Of a DNA stretch of 64,000 nucleotides, positions 11,533 through 23,172 are shown piece by piece. Under the pieces are notes generated by a model, which was not told the origin of the DNA, ran no database searches, and saw only the letters and a program-made list of their open reading frames with translations. Both the position numbers and the translations under genes were made by a program. The DNA comes from Castanea sativa (Eukaryota > Streptophyta > Magnoliopsida > Fagales > Fagaceae): NCBI RefSeq assembly GCF_040712315.1, contig NC_134017.1, forward strand, positions 48,357,636 to 48,421,635, written 5' to 3'. Position 1 is the first letter of the stretch. Each line of letters opens with the position of its first letter.

Positions 11533-12830
11533 CTTTAATTCTACTTCTGCTTTGATGAAATTAGAGGTTATAGATTGTAGAAAGATTCCACATCATCTCA
11601 GCTGAAAAAGAAATAGAATGATCTAAATTCAAAAGAGATAAATTCAACACAAACCCATTACCGAAAATACTGAATAAAAATAGTCACATTAGAATTCTGA
11701 ACCGATTAGTTTTTTTATATTGAGAAACTTGAAATCAGTGTTTTAATGAACCTGAAACCTAATAAGCATTCTGTTTCTTTACAGTGAAAACCCAAAAAAA
11801 AAAAAAAAAAAAAATCAATTGTAGCAATCTATAAAACATAACAAAAGCAAATATAATTTAATAGGCTTATTGTAAATTAAATTGAGAAAGACAAATTTTG
11901 AGAGAAACTAAAAAAACAAATCAAAACCTAACGTAACCCAAATAACTAAGCTTTCAATAATTGTTCAATAAACTTTCAGATTTGAAAGCATAAAACGTTA
12001 ATTAAGGGCAAGCTTCCTAATGTTATTAAAACATGTAAAACAAAGATTATAATCAGAGACCAAAGCATCCAAAGAAAGAGAATAAACAGTCAGGTTTTAA
12101 TTCAAATTCGAATCAGTGAGTACCTTCAGAATACACCGTTGAAGAGAAGGGATGGGGGCAGACAACATAAAACCCGAGATTATAATTTTTGCATAGAAAA
12201 AGGAACAAACCCATCTATTTTTCAAAAGGAGTCAAAGAAGAACCCTAGAAAATTCGGTAGAAATTTTTTTTGAAAAGATATATATAGAAAAGGAAGATGC
12301 TTATTCATGTAGTATAAACATCTAGTCTTAAACTTAAACGAAAAATTAACCCATGAAACCCAAACTTAGAACAAACACCGTGGCCCACTCCCAACAACAA
12401 GCACCCCCCCCCCCCCCTTAGAAATCCAAGACCAGCGACAAAGGCCAAATGCGAAAGAGGGAGAGAAAGAGACATCGTTAGTTTTTTTTTTTCTTACCCT
12501 GTTTCTGTCAAATCTAAAAAACAATAAATCGAAACCCTAAACCTAAAATCGAAAACCTAAACCTAAATCGAAACCCTAAACACAAAATCAAAACCCTAAA
12601 CCCAAAAAACAAATACATAGAAATCTGATTGTTTCTCGAGAAAAAAAAATCGAGATCTAGAGAGAGAGAAGGGAGACTTACGAGGTGGTGGTGGTGGGAG
12701 GCGTGGGAGCGATGGACGACTGGGCTTTGTCGGCGCCGGTGTGTAGGATCGGTGGTGAGTGTTAGTGGGAGTCGCTTAGGGTTCAAAGGGAAGAGACACA
12801 GAGTTTTTCTTTTTTGGCAATTGACATTTG
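11533..12830 (-). other. Possible non-coding 5' exons of a gene
   Basis: Three minus-strand segments have good splice borders: about 12682-12830 (ends CCTC|GTAAGT), about 12124-12247 (TTTCTAG acceptor, GAAG|GTACTC donor) and 11533-11601 (CTTTTTCAG acceptor, AAAG|GTATTA donor). The last has stops in all frames, so a transcript would be 5'UTR or non-coding here, with short upstream ORFs. The GC-rich 12690-12760 stretch and nearby telo-box motifs fit a promoter-proximal region. The 34-codon segment at 7935-8036 could be a downstream exon. No transcript evidence is available. Confidence 0.35.
12532..12606. promoter_or_regulatory. Telo-box cluster
   Basis: Six degenerate units of the type AAACCCTAAA or AAACCTAAA occur within 75 bp, about 80 bp inside the putative first intron of the minus-strand transcript. 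Telo-boxes are known in promoters, leaders and first introns of plant genes for translation and cell growth. The role here is inferred from position. Confidence 0.45.
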
Positions 12831-12842
12831 GTGGCTTTGGGG

Positions 12843-13560
12843 TCAATAAAACTAATCGTTTCAAGGTAAAAACCTGGGGAGGATTTGACCTAACTATCCT
12901 CAAGGTAAAGTAAATCCATTATAAGAGAATTGAAGTTTTTTACAATCAGATTTAACCCTAAATCTATTACTACCTCAGGTAGTAATTTACTGACATGACC
13001 ATGTGCAAACTCCAAATCCATAGACTCCTTCTCTTCTTGGATTTACACCAACACAAGCTGCCACACTTGTGACTTTGAGATCTTACTCAAAGGTTTCAGA
13101 CCACCTTCAGTAATGATCTTGATGCAACAATTATGTTCTACAAATGCTTTATTGTAGTTTTGGCTCCGATAGATTCTTGTGTAGTTAGAAGGTTTGTACC
13201 TCTCAAATATCACAAAGAGTAACATACAAGTCTTTCAAAAAGTCTTCAAAACGTGGCTAGGGTTTCCCTTTTATATGTGGAGAAGTTTAGATGAAACCCT
13301 AAACGTTTTTATGGGCGTGGGCTTGTTTACAATTCTGCAAAAAAAACTTGGACTTGTGATTTTCGATCGGTCGAGCCTAATTCTCGATCAGTCGAGCAAG
13401 GCAGAACCATACTTCCTTTTTCTACAATCAGCTTGACTTGAACCTTGAAAGAATCACTTTTAAGCATTGCCTAAAAACCTAGTTTAGACATGTTTTGCTC
13501 TCAGTTTGCCAACATAATACAAATATGATTCTAAATATTTAAATCTAAATCTTTAGAACC
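12843..13560 (-). mobile_element. Truncated 3' LTR of a gag-ORF2 element
   Basis: Aligned with the LTR at 22280-23172 from AAGGTAAAAACCTGG (about 12863) through the GATC-rich motif (13363-13403) to about 13560. It lacks roughly the last 165 bp of the LTR, so its low edge at about 12843 is a truncation. Beyond 13560 the minus-strand-upstream sequence matches the region just before the 3' LTR at 38901, including GACAAAACACA. This places it as the 3' LTR of a minus-strand copy related to the element at 32531-39742. Confidence 0.65.
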
Positions 13561-14039
13561 GCTTTAGTAATCCAAGACAAAACACACATAAACAATGAAA
13601 TGCTTAAATTTAAATACCAGCCCAAATACAATATATTGCGCTAAAACAATCCTTACACAACTACTAACTATTAGTTGCTAGTATAGACAACAGCTATAGA
13701 AAGAATTAACCTGTAAATTCCTGAAATACTAAAAACAAATCATAAACGCATATGTGGAAGATACATTATAATGATCTAAGTAAATATCTAAACTTTAACT
13801 CACAAAAAATATAAAGAGACAGTGAACACATCATCATCAATAATGAATAACCTCATCATCAATAACTATCATAACCAACAAAACATATCAATGTTTGTGA
13901 ATCAAGAACATAAACACTAAACAGATATAAACAAAGAAAATATAAACACAAAAACCAAATAAAAATACATTCCACTCCCCCTAAATACAATAAAACTACT
14001 CCCCCTATGTACAAAAAGTTCTAAACTCTACTCCCCCTT

Positions 14040-14730
14040 TTTGTTATGAATTTCCAAAGGCAAAAATTAGTCCTCAAAGGGTGGAGGAGGTGGAAAGTCA
14101 CTCCTATACTCTGCAAAATCTGCTCTCAAGGATGCAAATTCTACCAATCACTCATCCAAAAGCTATCCATGAGCAGCATATGTAGTCATGAAGGACTCCA
14201 TCGTGGCACAAAGTGATAGAGGAGGAGCAACCATAGGATCAACATCATCAATACCACTAGAAGGATCCACAACAACAATTGGATCCATAAACGTCTCCTC
14301 AGCAATAGGCATAACACCAGAGGTAGGAGCTGTAGTAGAAGCTTCTCCTTGTGATCTCTTAGACGTCCCAGTGCTTGACTCAGCACTCTTCATTTATGCT
14401 TGTCGCTGTCTAAGATAGGTGGCTCCTATAAGGGCAGTGATATGTACTAACTCTAAGGGAGAAAACTCGGATAACCTTAAAAATCTCAAAATCGTAAATA
14501 TAAACATAAGAAAGAACAACTTATGACTCTTACTTTTACTCCTAAAGATACCAACAATAGTTTGGATAAACATGGAAGGAAAACACAAGGAACCATCAGT
14601 AACAAAAGCACAAAGAAAAGCACATCTACTGATACGAACAGTATGAACATGTGAAATGGGATAGATGTTATGACAAGTAATCCTTAAATATAAAGAATTA
14701 ATCTCAGTAAATTCACTTAAGAATACTTTT
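14040..14730 (-). pseudogene. Degenerate second ORF of LTR element
   Basis: Minus-strand translation matches the second ORF at 37338-38444: a segment near 14650-14715 with TEINSLYLRIT and PISHVHTV, RCAFLCAFVTD near 14610, then FPSMFIQTI, LFFLMFIFTILRFL, and a highly similar ALIGATYLRQRQA ending at 14397, each aligning with PISHLHTIPLERCAFL, FPHLFL and APIGATFLR in the other copy. An in-frame TAA (14394-14396) falls just before MKSAESS. The downstream CCCCCTTTTTG near 14035 corresponds to the AAAAAGGGGGAG at 38427. The N-terminal half is missing, cut near 14730 by another LTR. Confidence 0.65.
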
Positions 14731-15925
14731 AATCTTCACTTCAATTCCACTAACGTCTAAGAAGTGTGGTCTCTCAATCAGCTCAAAGGAGAATAATAGA
14801 GAGGCTTTTTCTCATACATACACACCATTTCACATATAATAATATTATGTATGTTTCTCCCTTTGTATCTAGCTGATTATCTAATTGGGTTGGCCTTTTA
14901 GGCCTTTCCAATTGGGTTTTAGTATGTGGCTTGGAGTGGGACCAATAAGACACTAGCTTCAATGGGCCTTGGGGTTTTCTATCAACTCTTGACAAGTGTA
15001 AAGTTACCATTAACTATATTTAATATCACTATATAAATATAGTTGTATTCTAGGCCTTATTTATAAATTATATCTCAAGACTTTATTATACATACAACCC
15101 CTTCATAAAATATTCGCAGTAATACAAAGTCATGAATGTAGGCTGCCACTTTGTAAATTACTACATATTAATTCCTTGAGTACCTGGTTTAATCTTTTAA
15201 TGTTATTCATTATATATTTATGAAATCCAATTTCATAAATATATACTTTAGTAACTCCTTACTAAAGTGGTTAGGCCTATTATTCTGAATAACCAAACCG
15301 ATTAAACTTATCTCAAGGGAATATTTTATATCTCCGTTAAGAGACAATAAATTCCATCTTGAGAATATATGTTCCATCAATACTAAATGTGACTGCCTAA
15401 CATATTGAGGTTTTAAATCATTGACTTTAGATCTCACTCTTGATATATTAAAGTAACCTACATCTCATGATCAAGTCCATTATTCTCTCAGGATTAAGAG
15501 TTCATGTAAATATAAGTTGTGAGATTTATTATTCATTTGATAGTCGTTAGGAGAATAATAAATCTCACAGCGGTCCAATTCAATATGTTTTAACTCTTAA
15601 AACATATCAACATACCAACTAAAAATCTCAATTTCCATGATCAAGACAAATCATCTTAGTTGATATGTTATAGTCTTTGTAGATGAAATGCACAATTTCA
15701 TCACCAACTAAGAACTAAAATTCTGAGTTTACAAAGAACTTGTGATTTATATCTTTTGTGACTTTTCACATAAATCACATACTATGCATCTCATGGACTA
15801 TATGATAATGTCCCAATATTCATGTTACTATTATTTTTAGATAATAATAAAACAACTTTATTAATCACAATATTAATGTCATACATAGCATCATACAATA
15901 GGATTTAAAAGCACACATCCTAACA
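14731..15925 (-). mobile_element. Nested copia-type LTR
   Basis: The high-coordinate edge is sharp: on the minus strand an LTR begins TGTTAGGATGTGTGC at 15925, immediately interrupting a gag reading frame. The body has the AT-rich, ORF-free character of an LTR. The low edge is uncertain, between about 14730 and 14765, and I could not find a matching target-site duplication, so this is a solo LTR combined with a deletion or an end of a truncated element. Confidence 0.55.
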
Positions 15926-16713
15926 CTATCACCTTTGGAGGATGAAAACTTTCTTTTGCTGATAGACTTCCCACTATTTTTTATCTTTAGAAATTTCCGG
16001 AAGTTTTTTGCAAGGAATGCTACTTCCTTCTCCACATCATCTTCTTCGGAAGGGTCATCCATTCTCTCATTGATGGTTTTGAAAGTAAGTGATTTGCTTG
16101 GCTTGTGGGAAGGCAGTTCAAGCTCGTATGTTTGGAGAGATCCAATAAGCTCTTGAATCTTGATCTCATCTAAATCTTTGCTCTCTTCTATAGTTGTGAC
16201 CTTTGCACGGAAGCGCTTTGGTAATGACCTCAAAATCTTTCTCACCACCTTAGCATCTTCAATCTTCTCTCCGAGATTGAGCTTGGCAATCATGATTTCA
16301 TTGAACTTCCCATAGAATGAATCAAATGACTCATCGTCACTCATCTTGAGCTCTTCAAATCCGGTGGTAAGCATTTGGAGCTTTGTGTCCTTGACTTTCT
16401 TGGTACCTTCACAGGTAATCTCAAGAATCGTCCAAGCTTCCTTGGCGGTCTTCACATGCTATATCCTGTGAAATTCATCAGTAGACACACCATAAAAGAT
16501 AACATTAATTGCTTTACTATTGCCATTTGCCAAAGCAAGAGCTACCTTGTCTCATTTAGACTTAGCCGTCGTGGGTCTAACATACCCATTCTCAATGGAA
16601 TCCCATACAGACTCATCTATAGCAAAAAGGAATGCCCTCATACGGACTTTCCAAAACACATAGTCGCTCCCATCAAAGAATGGTGGAGCATTAAGCGATT
16701 GTGATCGATCCAT
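15926..16713 (-). pseudogene. Copia gag (UBN2-type), interrupted
   Basis: Starts at an ATG (16713-16711) with MDRSQSLNAPPFFDG and continues in one frame through two stops, TGA in place of an expected Trp codon (16552-16554) and one at 16456-16458. Motifs typical of the plant copia gag_2 family are seen: MRAFLFAIDESVWDSIE, a KMSDDESFDSFYGKFNEI segment, VRKILRSLPKRF and ELIGSLQTYEL. The frame is cut at 15926 by the nested LTR, so the zinc knuckle and anything downstream are lost. Confidence 0.8.
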
Positions 16714-16780
16714 CACAAAAGTGGTCAAGGATCGCACTTAGGTAATGAAACCACAACAAGTGCACCCACCTAATACCAAT

Positions 16781-17835
16781 TGAAAGCTCGAATTTCTGTT
16801 AAAAACACAATAGCTGTTTAGACCTCAATTTAAAAGATTACAGCTTGGTTGATTTAACTCTAACTTAAACTAAGTGTGGAATACAGTAAATGTGAGCGAA
16901 CAAATAATAAAACTACTCTAAGCCATATTCATCAGATTACAGCAGTAAAATGAAAGCTAAAAGAGTAGGGGAAAGAAATGCAAACACAAGATAACACGCC
17001 GATGTGTTATCGAAGAGGATACCAAAGAACTCGGCAAAAAACCTCTCTGCCGCCCTCCAAGTGGTAAATCGATCCTCTAAACAATAAGTTGGGATACATG
17101 AATAGCAAGAGACCCTCCAAGCCTAATCTACCCAGTGCACCAAAACCCTCCAAGCTTCTACTCCAACAAGGCTTCTCGGAACCATGTCTTGTCTAGCTTT
17201 CTGAATCCCGTAATGCGCCCGGTTGCATCTGTCAAAGCTTGGCTTCTTCCAATGCTTCCCAACAGCACCAAAACCTCACTAGACACTTAAATTAGGTGTG
17301 GTAAGTGCTTGGACTATCAACCTCTCAAGGATATAGATATAGAGAGGTAAGAGTATGAGGAAAACCACAAAGGATTGTGTAGATGATTGTGGGTATACAA
17401 TCTCTAACTTTCAAGTGTGTTTACTAGGGTTTTCTCTCTAAAAAGAACTCCTTACAATATGTGAGTAATGTGGGTGAAGACATGGTGAAGCAGATAAGCC
17501 AAAATAGCAAAACAGAATGTTTCACGGGTATCTCGCGAGAAGACCTTACCCATGAGCTACTCCCGAAAACCAACTGTCACTAAATTGTCATGACTCTTCG
17601 CATTCTAGTCATGTGCTCTTCACATGGCTTACTTCGCAGGAAGTTCACTCGCGAGATACCCGCGAAAACCACTCCTTCTTCAATGCAAGCTTGAGTCTTT
17701 GCACTCTCTCTCACACACAACCTATACAATGAAATCCCACATAAAATACAGGGTAAAGATGATTGAACAAAATTACAATCAAATTTGGCACGGAATTAAA
17801 GCCAACACAAAATAGTTGTAAATAACAACTTTACA
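16781..17835 (-). mobile_element. 5' LTR of a minus-strand copia element
   Basis: On the minus strand this begins TGTAAAG (17835) and ends CTTTCA (16781), about 1055 bp with short terminal inversions. Two bases beyond its end lies TGGTATTAGG, a degenerate match to the initiator-tRNA primer site, and the gag frame starts about 65 bp later, as expected for LTR-PBS-gag. The other edge abuts the FRS-like coding sequence, so this LTR marks the insertion that broke that gene. The 3' LTR was not found. Confidence 0.7.
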
Positions 17836-18877
17836 ATAAGCATTCACCTTATAAATAGTCTCAAAAACAACTACATCGCCATATTTTTGTTACCAATCAA
17901 TACAAGGATAAGGTGCCCAAAAAATATGCTCCAACTTTCTCTCATTGTCTATCTTAAAAGCATATTGAAACTTTGAATTCTCCTCTTTTGCATCTTTGCA
18001 ATATTGTAAGATGCTCATGGCATCACTCATTGCATGCTCGCTTCTCATTTTACCAAAAAGGTTACGAATATCTTTTTGAGAAAATTGAAGATGTCCATGT
18101 TCCATTTTTTTCTCAAGTTCCACAATACGCATTATTTGTCTAATCGAAAGATTAGCTTCTTTCAAAAATTGAATGTGGTCTTCATCTTCTTTAGTGATAA
18201 TTCGATTACTAGGAAGAAACCACACTACCAAAAGAATCAACAATTCATGATTGTGAGCTATAATAAACTTAATGGCATGCCATTCTTGTGGAAAAATATC
18301 AAATGACTTTCGTAAGACAATCCTTAGATGAGTTTTGCATCTACATTTTAAAGACTCTCTATTTCGTTGCTTCTTAGATGGATCCACAATTGTTAATAGT
18401 AGTTTGCTTTCTCGATGACAAAAGAAATCCCGCCTTACTATTTCCTTATTTTTTGTGACAAATCGACCTTTCCAAGTAGAAAAACCATCTTGACTTGCAT
18501 AAGTTGTATAGAAAATAAAAGCCTCTTCTTCACTAAGAAAACATTGACCTACAAAAGGCTCAAAAATATATTCTTCAAGAACTTTCTCTCCACAAATGTC
18601 ACTAATTTTTTCATTATTTGAAGACTCATCCAACTCAATATAATTTCTTGAATCACTTTGATGAGTTTCATTTGCAATAAAATCCACATCCATTTGTGCT
18701 ATATTGTCACAAAATTCAAAAAAAAAAAAATCAACACCACATTTGAATATAAAAAATAAAAATAAATAGCCATTTTTCAAATAAAATAATAGTACCTTCT
18801 TCAGGAAGCTCATTCGAGTCAAAATAATTCCTTGAAATGCATAGTTGAGCCCCACTTGAACTTAAATCCTCATCCAT
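17836..18877 (-). pseudogene. FAR1-related (FRS-like) gene, truncated
   Basis: FRS proteins derive from Mutator-type transposases and act as nuclear transcription factors. Predicted exon 1 is 18796-18877 (ATG 18877-18875, starts MDEDLSSSGAQ) with donor GAAG|GTACT; a 97-bp intron (18699-18795) precedes exon 2. The FAR1 zinc-finger domain is visible: GQCFLSEEEAFIFY, a CRCKTHLRIVL segment and the HNHEL end. After KLEHIFWAPYPCIDW an in-frame TAA (17890-17892) occurs; the same frame continues with QKYGDVVVFETIYKVNAY of the MULE transposase domain up to 17836, where an LTR interrupts it. A further GTACCTTAA donor near 18958 suggests a 5'UTR intron. Full-length family members are usually over 600 residues, so the C-terminal half is lost. 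Confidence 0.75.
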
Positions 18878-18929
18878 TTGAACTACAATAATATAACAAG
18901 AATAAATAAATACATAAAGCAAAATCATT

Positions 18930-19540
18930 TTTTAATATAAATAAATGAATAATTGAAAGTACCTTAATTCTGATTACGTTCTTTGAGCCCTCCCCTCTCT
19001 TAATTTGCTTCAGTGTGTGTCAATATATTTCTAAGTATGTTTTCAAAAGTGAGTAAAAAGAAGAGTGATGATAAAAAAAAAATGACTACAGAAAGGTGAG
19101 AGATGAAAAGGTGATATAGTAGATTGGAAAGGAAAAGTAAAAGAAAAAAAAAAGGTAAAATGGAGGGAAAAATTAACAAGTAGTTTTTAGTCTGCTTCTT
19201 TATTTATCTCACTTGTGGATGGACATCTGGGGTTGGCTGGGATCACATGTGGAAGAGACATTAAATGAAGAAAACTGAAAAAGCTGAAGGGTATTTTGGG
19301 TTTATTTTAAAACATTTGTTTTCTTCTAAGCAAACTGACACATACCATTTCATTGCATAGATTTTTGCAGCTTGCCATAAATGCAATGGCATTTCATTAA
19401 TTCTTAACGAATGCCTTAAGAGCATTTGTTAGCATTACCTTTTATTATTTATCATATCTCTAAAATAATATTTCCAATATTTCGCAATTCACACATCAAG
19501 AAAAATAGTATATGCTTAAATGTACAGAACTCAAAAATTA
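18930..19540. other. Upstream region of FRS-like relic
   Basis: AT-rich sequence with purine runs and no recognised repeat or ORF. It would include the 5'UTR intron and promoter of the broken FRS-like gene. Confidence 0.4.
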
Positions 19541-19544
19541 ATCA

Positions 19545-21260
19545 ATCAAATTTTAGATCAAGTTGAGTACCAAATTTAGCAACGTGTATGCGTGTTGTGT
19601 GTGAAAGCAATCTTTGAGAGATATGACTACAAAAATGTAAGATGGATAAAGAAAACAATAGAATGCATGTGAATCTTATCACAAAATGATGCATGAAAAG
19701 ACAGATTGGTCAAGAAACTAAAAACTGAAAATTTTCCAGTTTCGATTAGTCGAAAGGAATCAAGCATCAATCGAAAAAACTTCCTGGGAAATTTTGATTG
19801 ATAGAGCATCGATCAAACATCAATCAAATCAAACAAAGAGTTTTGAACTTAAAAGATCACAGTTTCGATCGGTCGAAACAGTAAAAAAATTTAAATCTTT
19901 AAATTTTGGAAATTTTATGCAAAAAAATAACTTGAAAGCAGTTTTTAAGACTCAATGCAAATGCACATCATCCAGAAAAGTTAAAAACATAAAGGCACTT
20001 AGATGAAAAAATCAAAACCAATCAAGAAGTTAAATCACAAAATTTAAACTTCTAACAATTTTTTTTTTTTTTTTTACTTCCAAACATAATAAAAATTTGC
20101 ATTTACACATCAAATCATATGCAATTAAAGATGACTAGATTAGTCAACACACAATCATATGTATAGAATTTAGCAAAGATTTGTGTGTAGTGTGTGCAAC
20201 TAATATGTGTACAACTAATATGTGTACAAAGCACAAAATAGGTGATATGTAGATAGTAATTAAAAAGATTTTATACATCATCAATCACATTGGTTTGAAA
20301 GTGGCTATCACCTAAAGAATTACATCATATAAGTTTTACATCTCTTAGAAAACATGCTTGCAATCATGTAAAAGTATTTTATTTTTCTTTGCTTTTCTTT
20401 TTCTTTTGATTTTCTTATTCTTTTGAAATCAACACCTCTTTTAATGTTGATGTGCAAGTGCTACGCCTTACTGAGTACGGCTTTTATAATTTGCACACAG
20501 ATGTTCGTGATTGGTGAGTAACAATGGTGAGATGGTTATTTATGCCTTTCTCCTAGGATTCTTTAGTCTTTACAATCAAAAGAATATGACATCAAAATCA
20601 AGAGCATGAGTTTAAAGATTATAAACAACTCACACAATTAAGCACTACATGGCACAAACTAGTAAAGTGCAGAAAAATAGCTCATCAAAGCTTAACAAGG
20701 TATAGAGTCATGAAATGCAGATTTCATAGGCCAACCTCAATTGCACACTTGGTGATGTGTAATACAAAAAAATAAAAATCTTTTTGGATTTCCAAAATTT
20801 TTATGACAAAACAAAAAACAAAAAGTACACATTATGCTAAATGAATAAAATGCAAAAGCAATGCATGAACATTGCTCAACTAAGCTATAGAGGGTACACA
20901 AACAAGAAATATCAATTTCTTAATTAACCCATGAGTACAAGTAAAATTTAGTACATACTCATACTCATACAAAATCAGAAATAGTTTATGCATTCAATTT
21001 TGCAACACATACTTTCTATGTTTCTCTACAATATCAAGCATGTTCTAGATCAAGAGAGAGATATCATAATTTATGTAATCCTCAAGAAAATAAAACTGAA
21101 CACAAAATAAAATGTTTTTGTCTTTTTGAAATTTTTCAATGTTTTTGGAATTTTTTTTTTGAATAATCAAAACAAACTAAAAACTAGACAGCCAAAAACA
21201 GAAAATAAACATGTCCACAAATAATTGAAAAATTAATTAAATCAATGACAGGTAAATAAC
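19545..21260 (-). mobile_element. Non-coding spacer of LTR element C
   Basis: This lies downstream of a gag on the minus strand and is collinear with the spacer of the element at 32531-39742. The clearest match is GATGGTTATTTATGCCTTTCTC (split over 20531-20552) with its neighbours against the reverse of about 35700-35735. It also has the GATC-rich dyads (19738-19880), as at 36427-36575, and repeated ATGTGTACAA units near 20205-20230. No ORF is present. It ends near 19545, before the place where a second ORF would be expected. Confidence 0.6.
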
Positions 21261-21262
21261 AC

Positions 21263-22211
21263 TCACCTTAGAGAATATTTTCTCACCCATATAGCACGCA
21301 CCTTTGGCTTTGTAGGTGAAGAATCATGAAGAACAGAGTGTATTTGAGGGATTACAAACTTCTCCTGAGAGAGACAGAAATTCTTCAATTTCCTTTCACA
21401 AACCAACAAACTTAAATTTTTCAAAAGCATATGAAACAATTTATTAGGACTTGTAGCAGGAGATATACCGTCACATATCTTAGACTGAAACACAGAATGT
21501 TTAAATTTTAATTTGTGACAGTTAGGATGAATATGATCAGAAACACCACAAAAGTGACAAACATGAGCAAATTTAGGAACATCAGTATTTCTAACAACAA
21601 ATCTAGTCTTAGATTTTGGTTTTTTGCCTCAACAAAGAACAATTTGGTCTAATATGACGAACAACACCACAAATGTGACAAGTAGGCACAAAGTTAGATT
21701 TCTTATGCACTTTAACAGTAGGTTTAGACACAGGTTTAGGAACTTCAGTGTCTACATCAGAACATTTACCTTTGTCTAACCTAGCAACATAAGTCTTTTC
21801 TTTATGATTCCTCTTGAAAGGAGGAATATAAATTTTGTCTTTAGGCTTAATAGGAAAAGAAACAGAAACAGATTTGTTATCAATAGCAAGTTTGGTATTA
21901 GACAAATTTTCAAGTTTAGCTTCAGCCTTAGCTAACTTTTGTTTCAAACTTTTCATCTTTTCATCTTGAGAGGAAAATTGATTTCTCAAAAATTCATTCT
22001 TTTTATTAGATTCATCTAATCTCATAATCAATTCCTCTTTTTTAAGATTAGCCAATTTTAGCTCTTCCTTGAATTTCTTAGCAATTTTCATAGATTTAGT
22101 TAAAAACCTATGGAGAGTATCATAGACATCAATAAGATCAATAGAAACATTAGCATCTTCTTTATTCAAATTATCACAAATATGAGTAGAAAGACAATTA
22201 AAATTATCCAT
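21263..22211 (-). pseudogene. gag C-terminal half of element C
   Basis: The ATG (22211-22209, MDNFNCLSTHICDN) is only about 65 bp from the LTR, and the N-terminal gag domain is absent. What remains is a lysine- and glutamate-rich coiled-coil region, a first CCHC knuckle (CHICGVVRHIRPNC), a stop near 21609, a second knuckle (CHFCGVSDHIHPNC, about 21550) and the gag C-terminal hallmark KPKVRAIWVRK just before a TGA at 21263-21265. The stop lies inside a consensus splice donor, AAG|GTGAGT (21266-21261). No protease, integrase or reverse transcriptase follows. Confidence 0.7.
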
Positions 22212-22279
22212 GACAGTAGGGATTAAGGATCTCACTCAGGATGTGAATCTAATCAGAGTGAATCTGCTCCAATACCCCT

Positions 22280-23172
22280 TGTTTGTTTGTTTAGACCTCT
22301 TAAAATAGATTGTTTAAACCTAGTGAATTAGCCAAGTGTTTACTTAGATTAATTATGAGATCTAGGTCAAACAGTGTAAGATCATATAACGCACAGCAGC
22401 GGAAAAATAAAGAACACAAAGAGATGATCACCTAGGAAAACCAATAAAACAAACCATTTTAAGGTAAAAACCTAGGAAGAATTTGACCTAGCTATCCTCA
22501 AGGTAAACAAATCCACTAATAGAGAATTGAGGTTTTTCAATAAGATTTAACCCTAAATCTATTACTACCTCCAGTAGTAACTTACTGACACAACCACGTT
22601 CAAGCTCCAAATCAACGGACTCCTCTCTCTTGGATTTGCAATACACAAGCTCCCATGCTTATAACTTTAAGATCCCATTCAAAGGTTTTAAGTTACCATT
22701 AGTAGTTGATCTTGTAGTAGCAACTTCTACAACACCAAATCTTGAGATTCTTCAAGGAATATTGCCGGTAGATGACTTGAGAGAGCTTTGGATACAATAA
22801 TCCTAGATCTACAATTGGAGGCACAAGATGCACTCTTCTCTCTCTAAAAACCACCACTAGGGTTAGCTTATAATTTCCTTTAAGTAATGAAAAAAAAATT
22901 TATCACGATTTGGGTTTCAAACAGCCAAGTTATGAGTTTTTTACGTTTGTTAGTTTTTACTGATCTGCAACTTCTGATCGATCGAAAAATTCTCCTGATC
23001 GATCGAACCAGTCTAATTTTGACTTTCTGAACCTGCAGCTTGTATGTTCTTTGAATTTTGTCGTGCAACACTTTGAACATTGTCTAATATCACTTCATAG
23101 ACTCTAAGATCTATATTTAGACAAGTTTATGTTTAAGATTTGCCAGTTATTCTAAACTTTTCGAACCTAACA
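22280..23172 (-). mobile_element. 5' LTR of element C
   Basis: Minus-strand LTR of about 893 bp starting TGTTAGGTTCGAAA at 23172 and ending in the GTCTAAACAAACAAAC region near 22280, followed by GGTATTGGAGC, a degenerate initiator-tRNA primer site. It is related to the LTRs of the element at 32531-39742 (the shared CTCAAGGTAAA, CCTAGC and CCCTAAATCTATTAC landmarks are clear against the reverse of 33080-33200) but strongly diverged. Two GATCGATCGA motifs sit at 22977-23006. Confidence 0.7.

Noticed and set aside
12514..12913. Overlapping open frames on both strands
   Set aside because: They are produced by GC-rich leader-like sequence and the telo-box run; the splice signals point to a non-coding first exon.
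14731..15925. Perfect solo LTR
   Set aside because: I could not find matching 5-bp duplications, and the gag frame does not resume on the other side, so a deletion must be involved.
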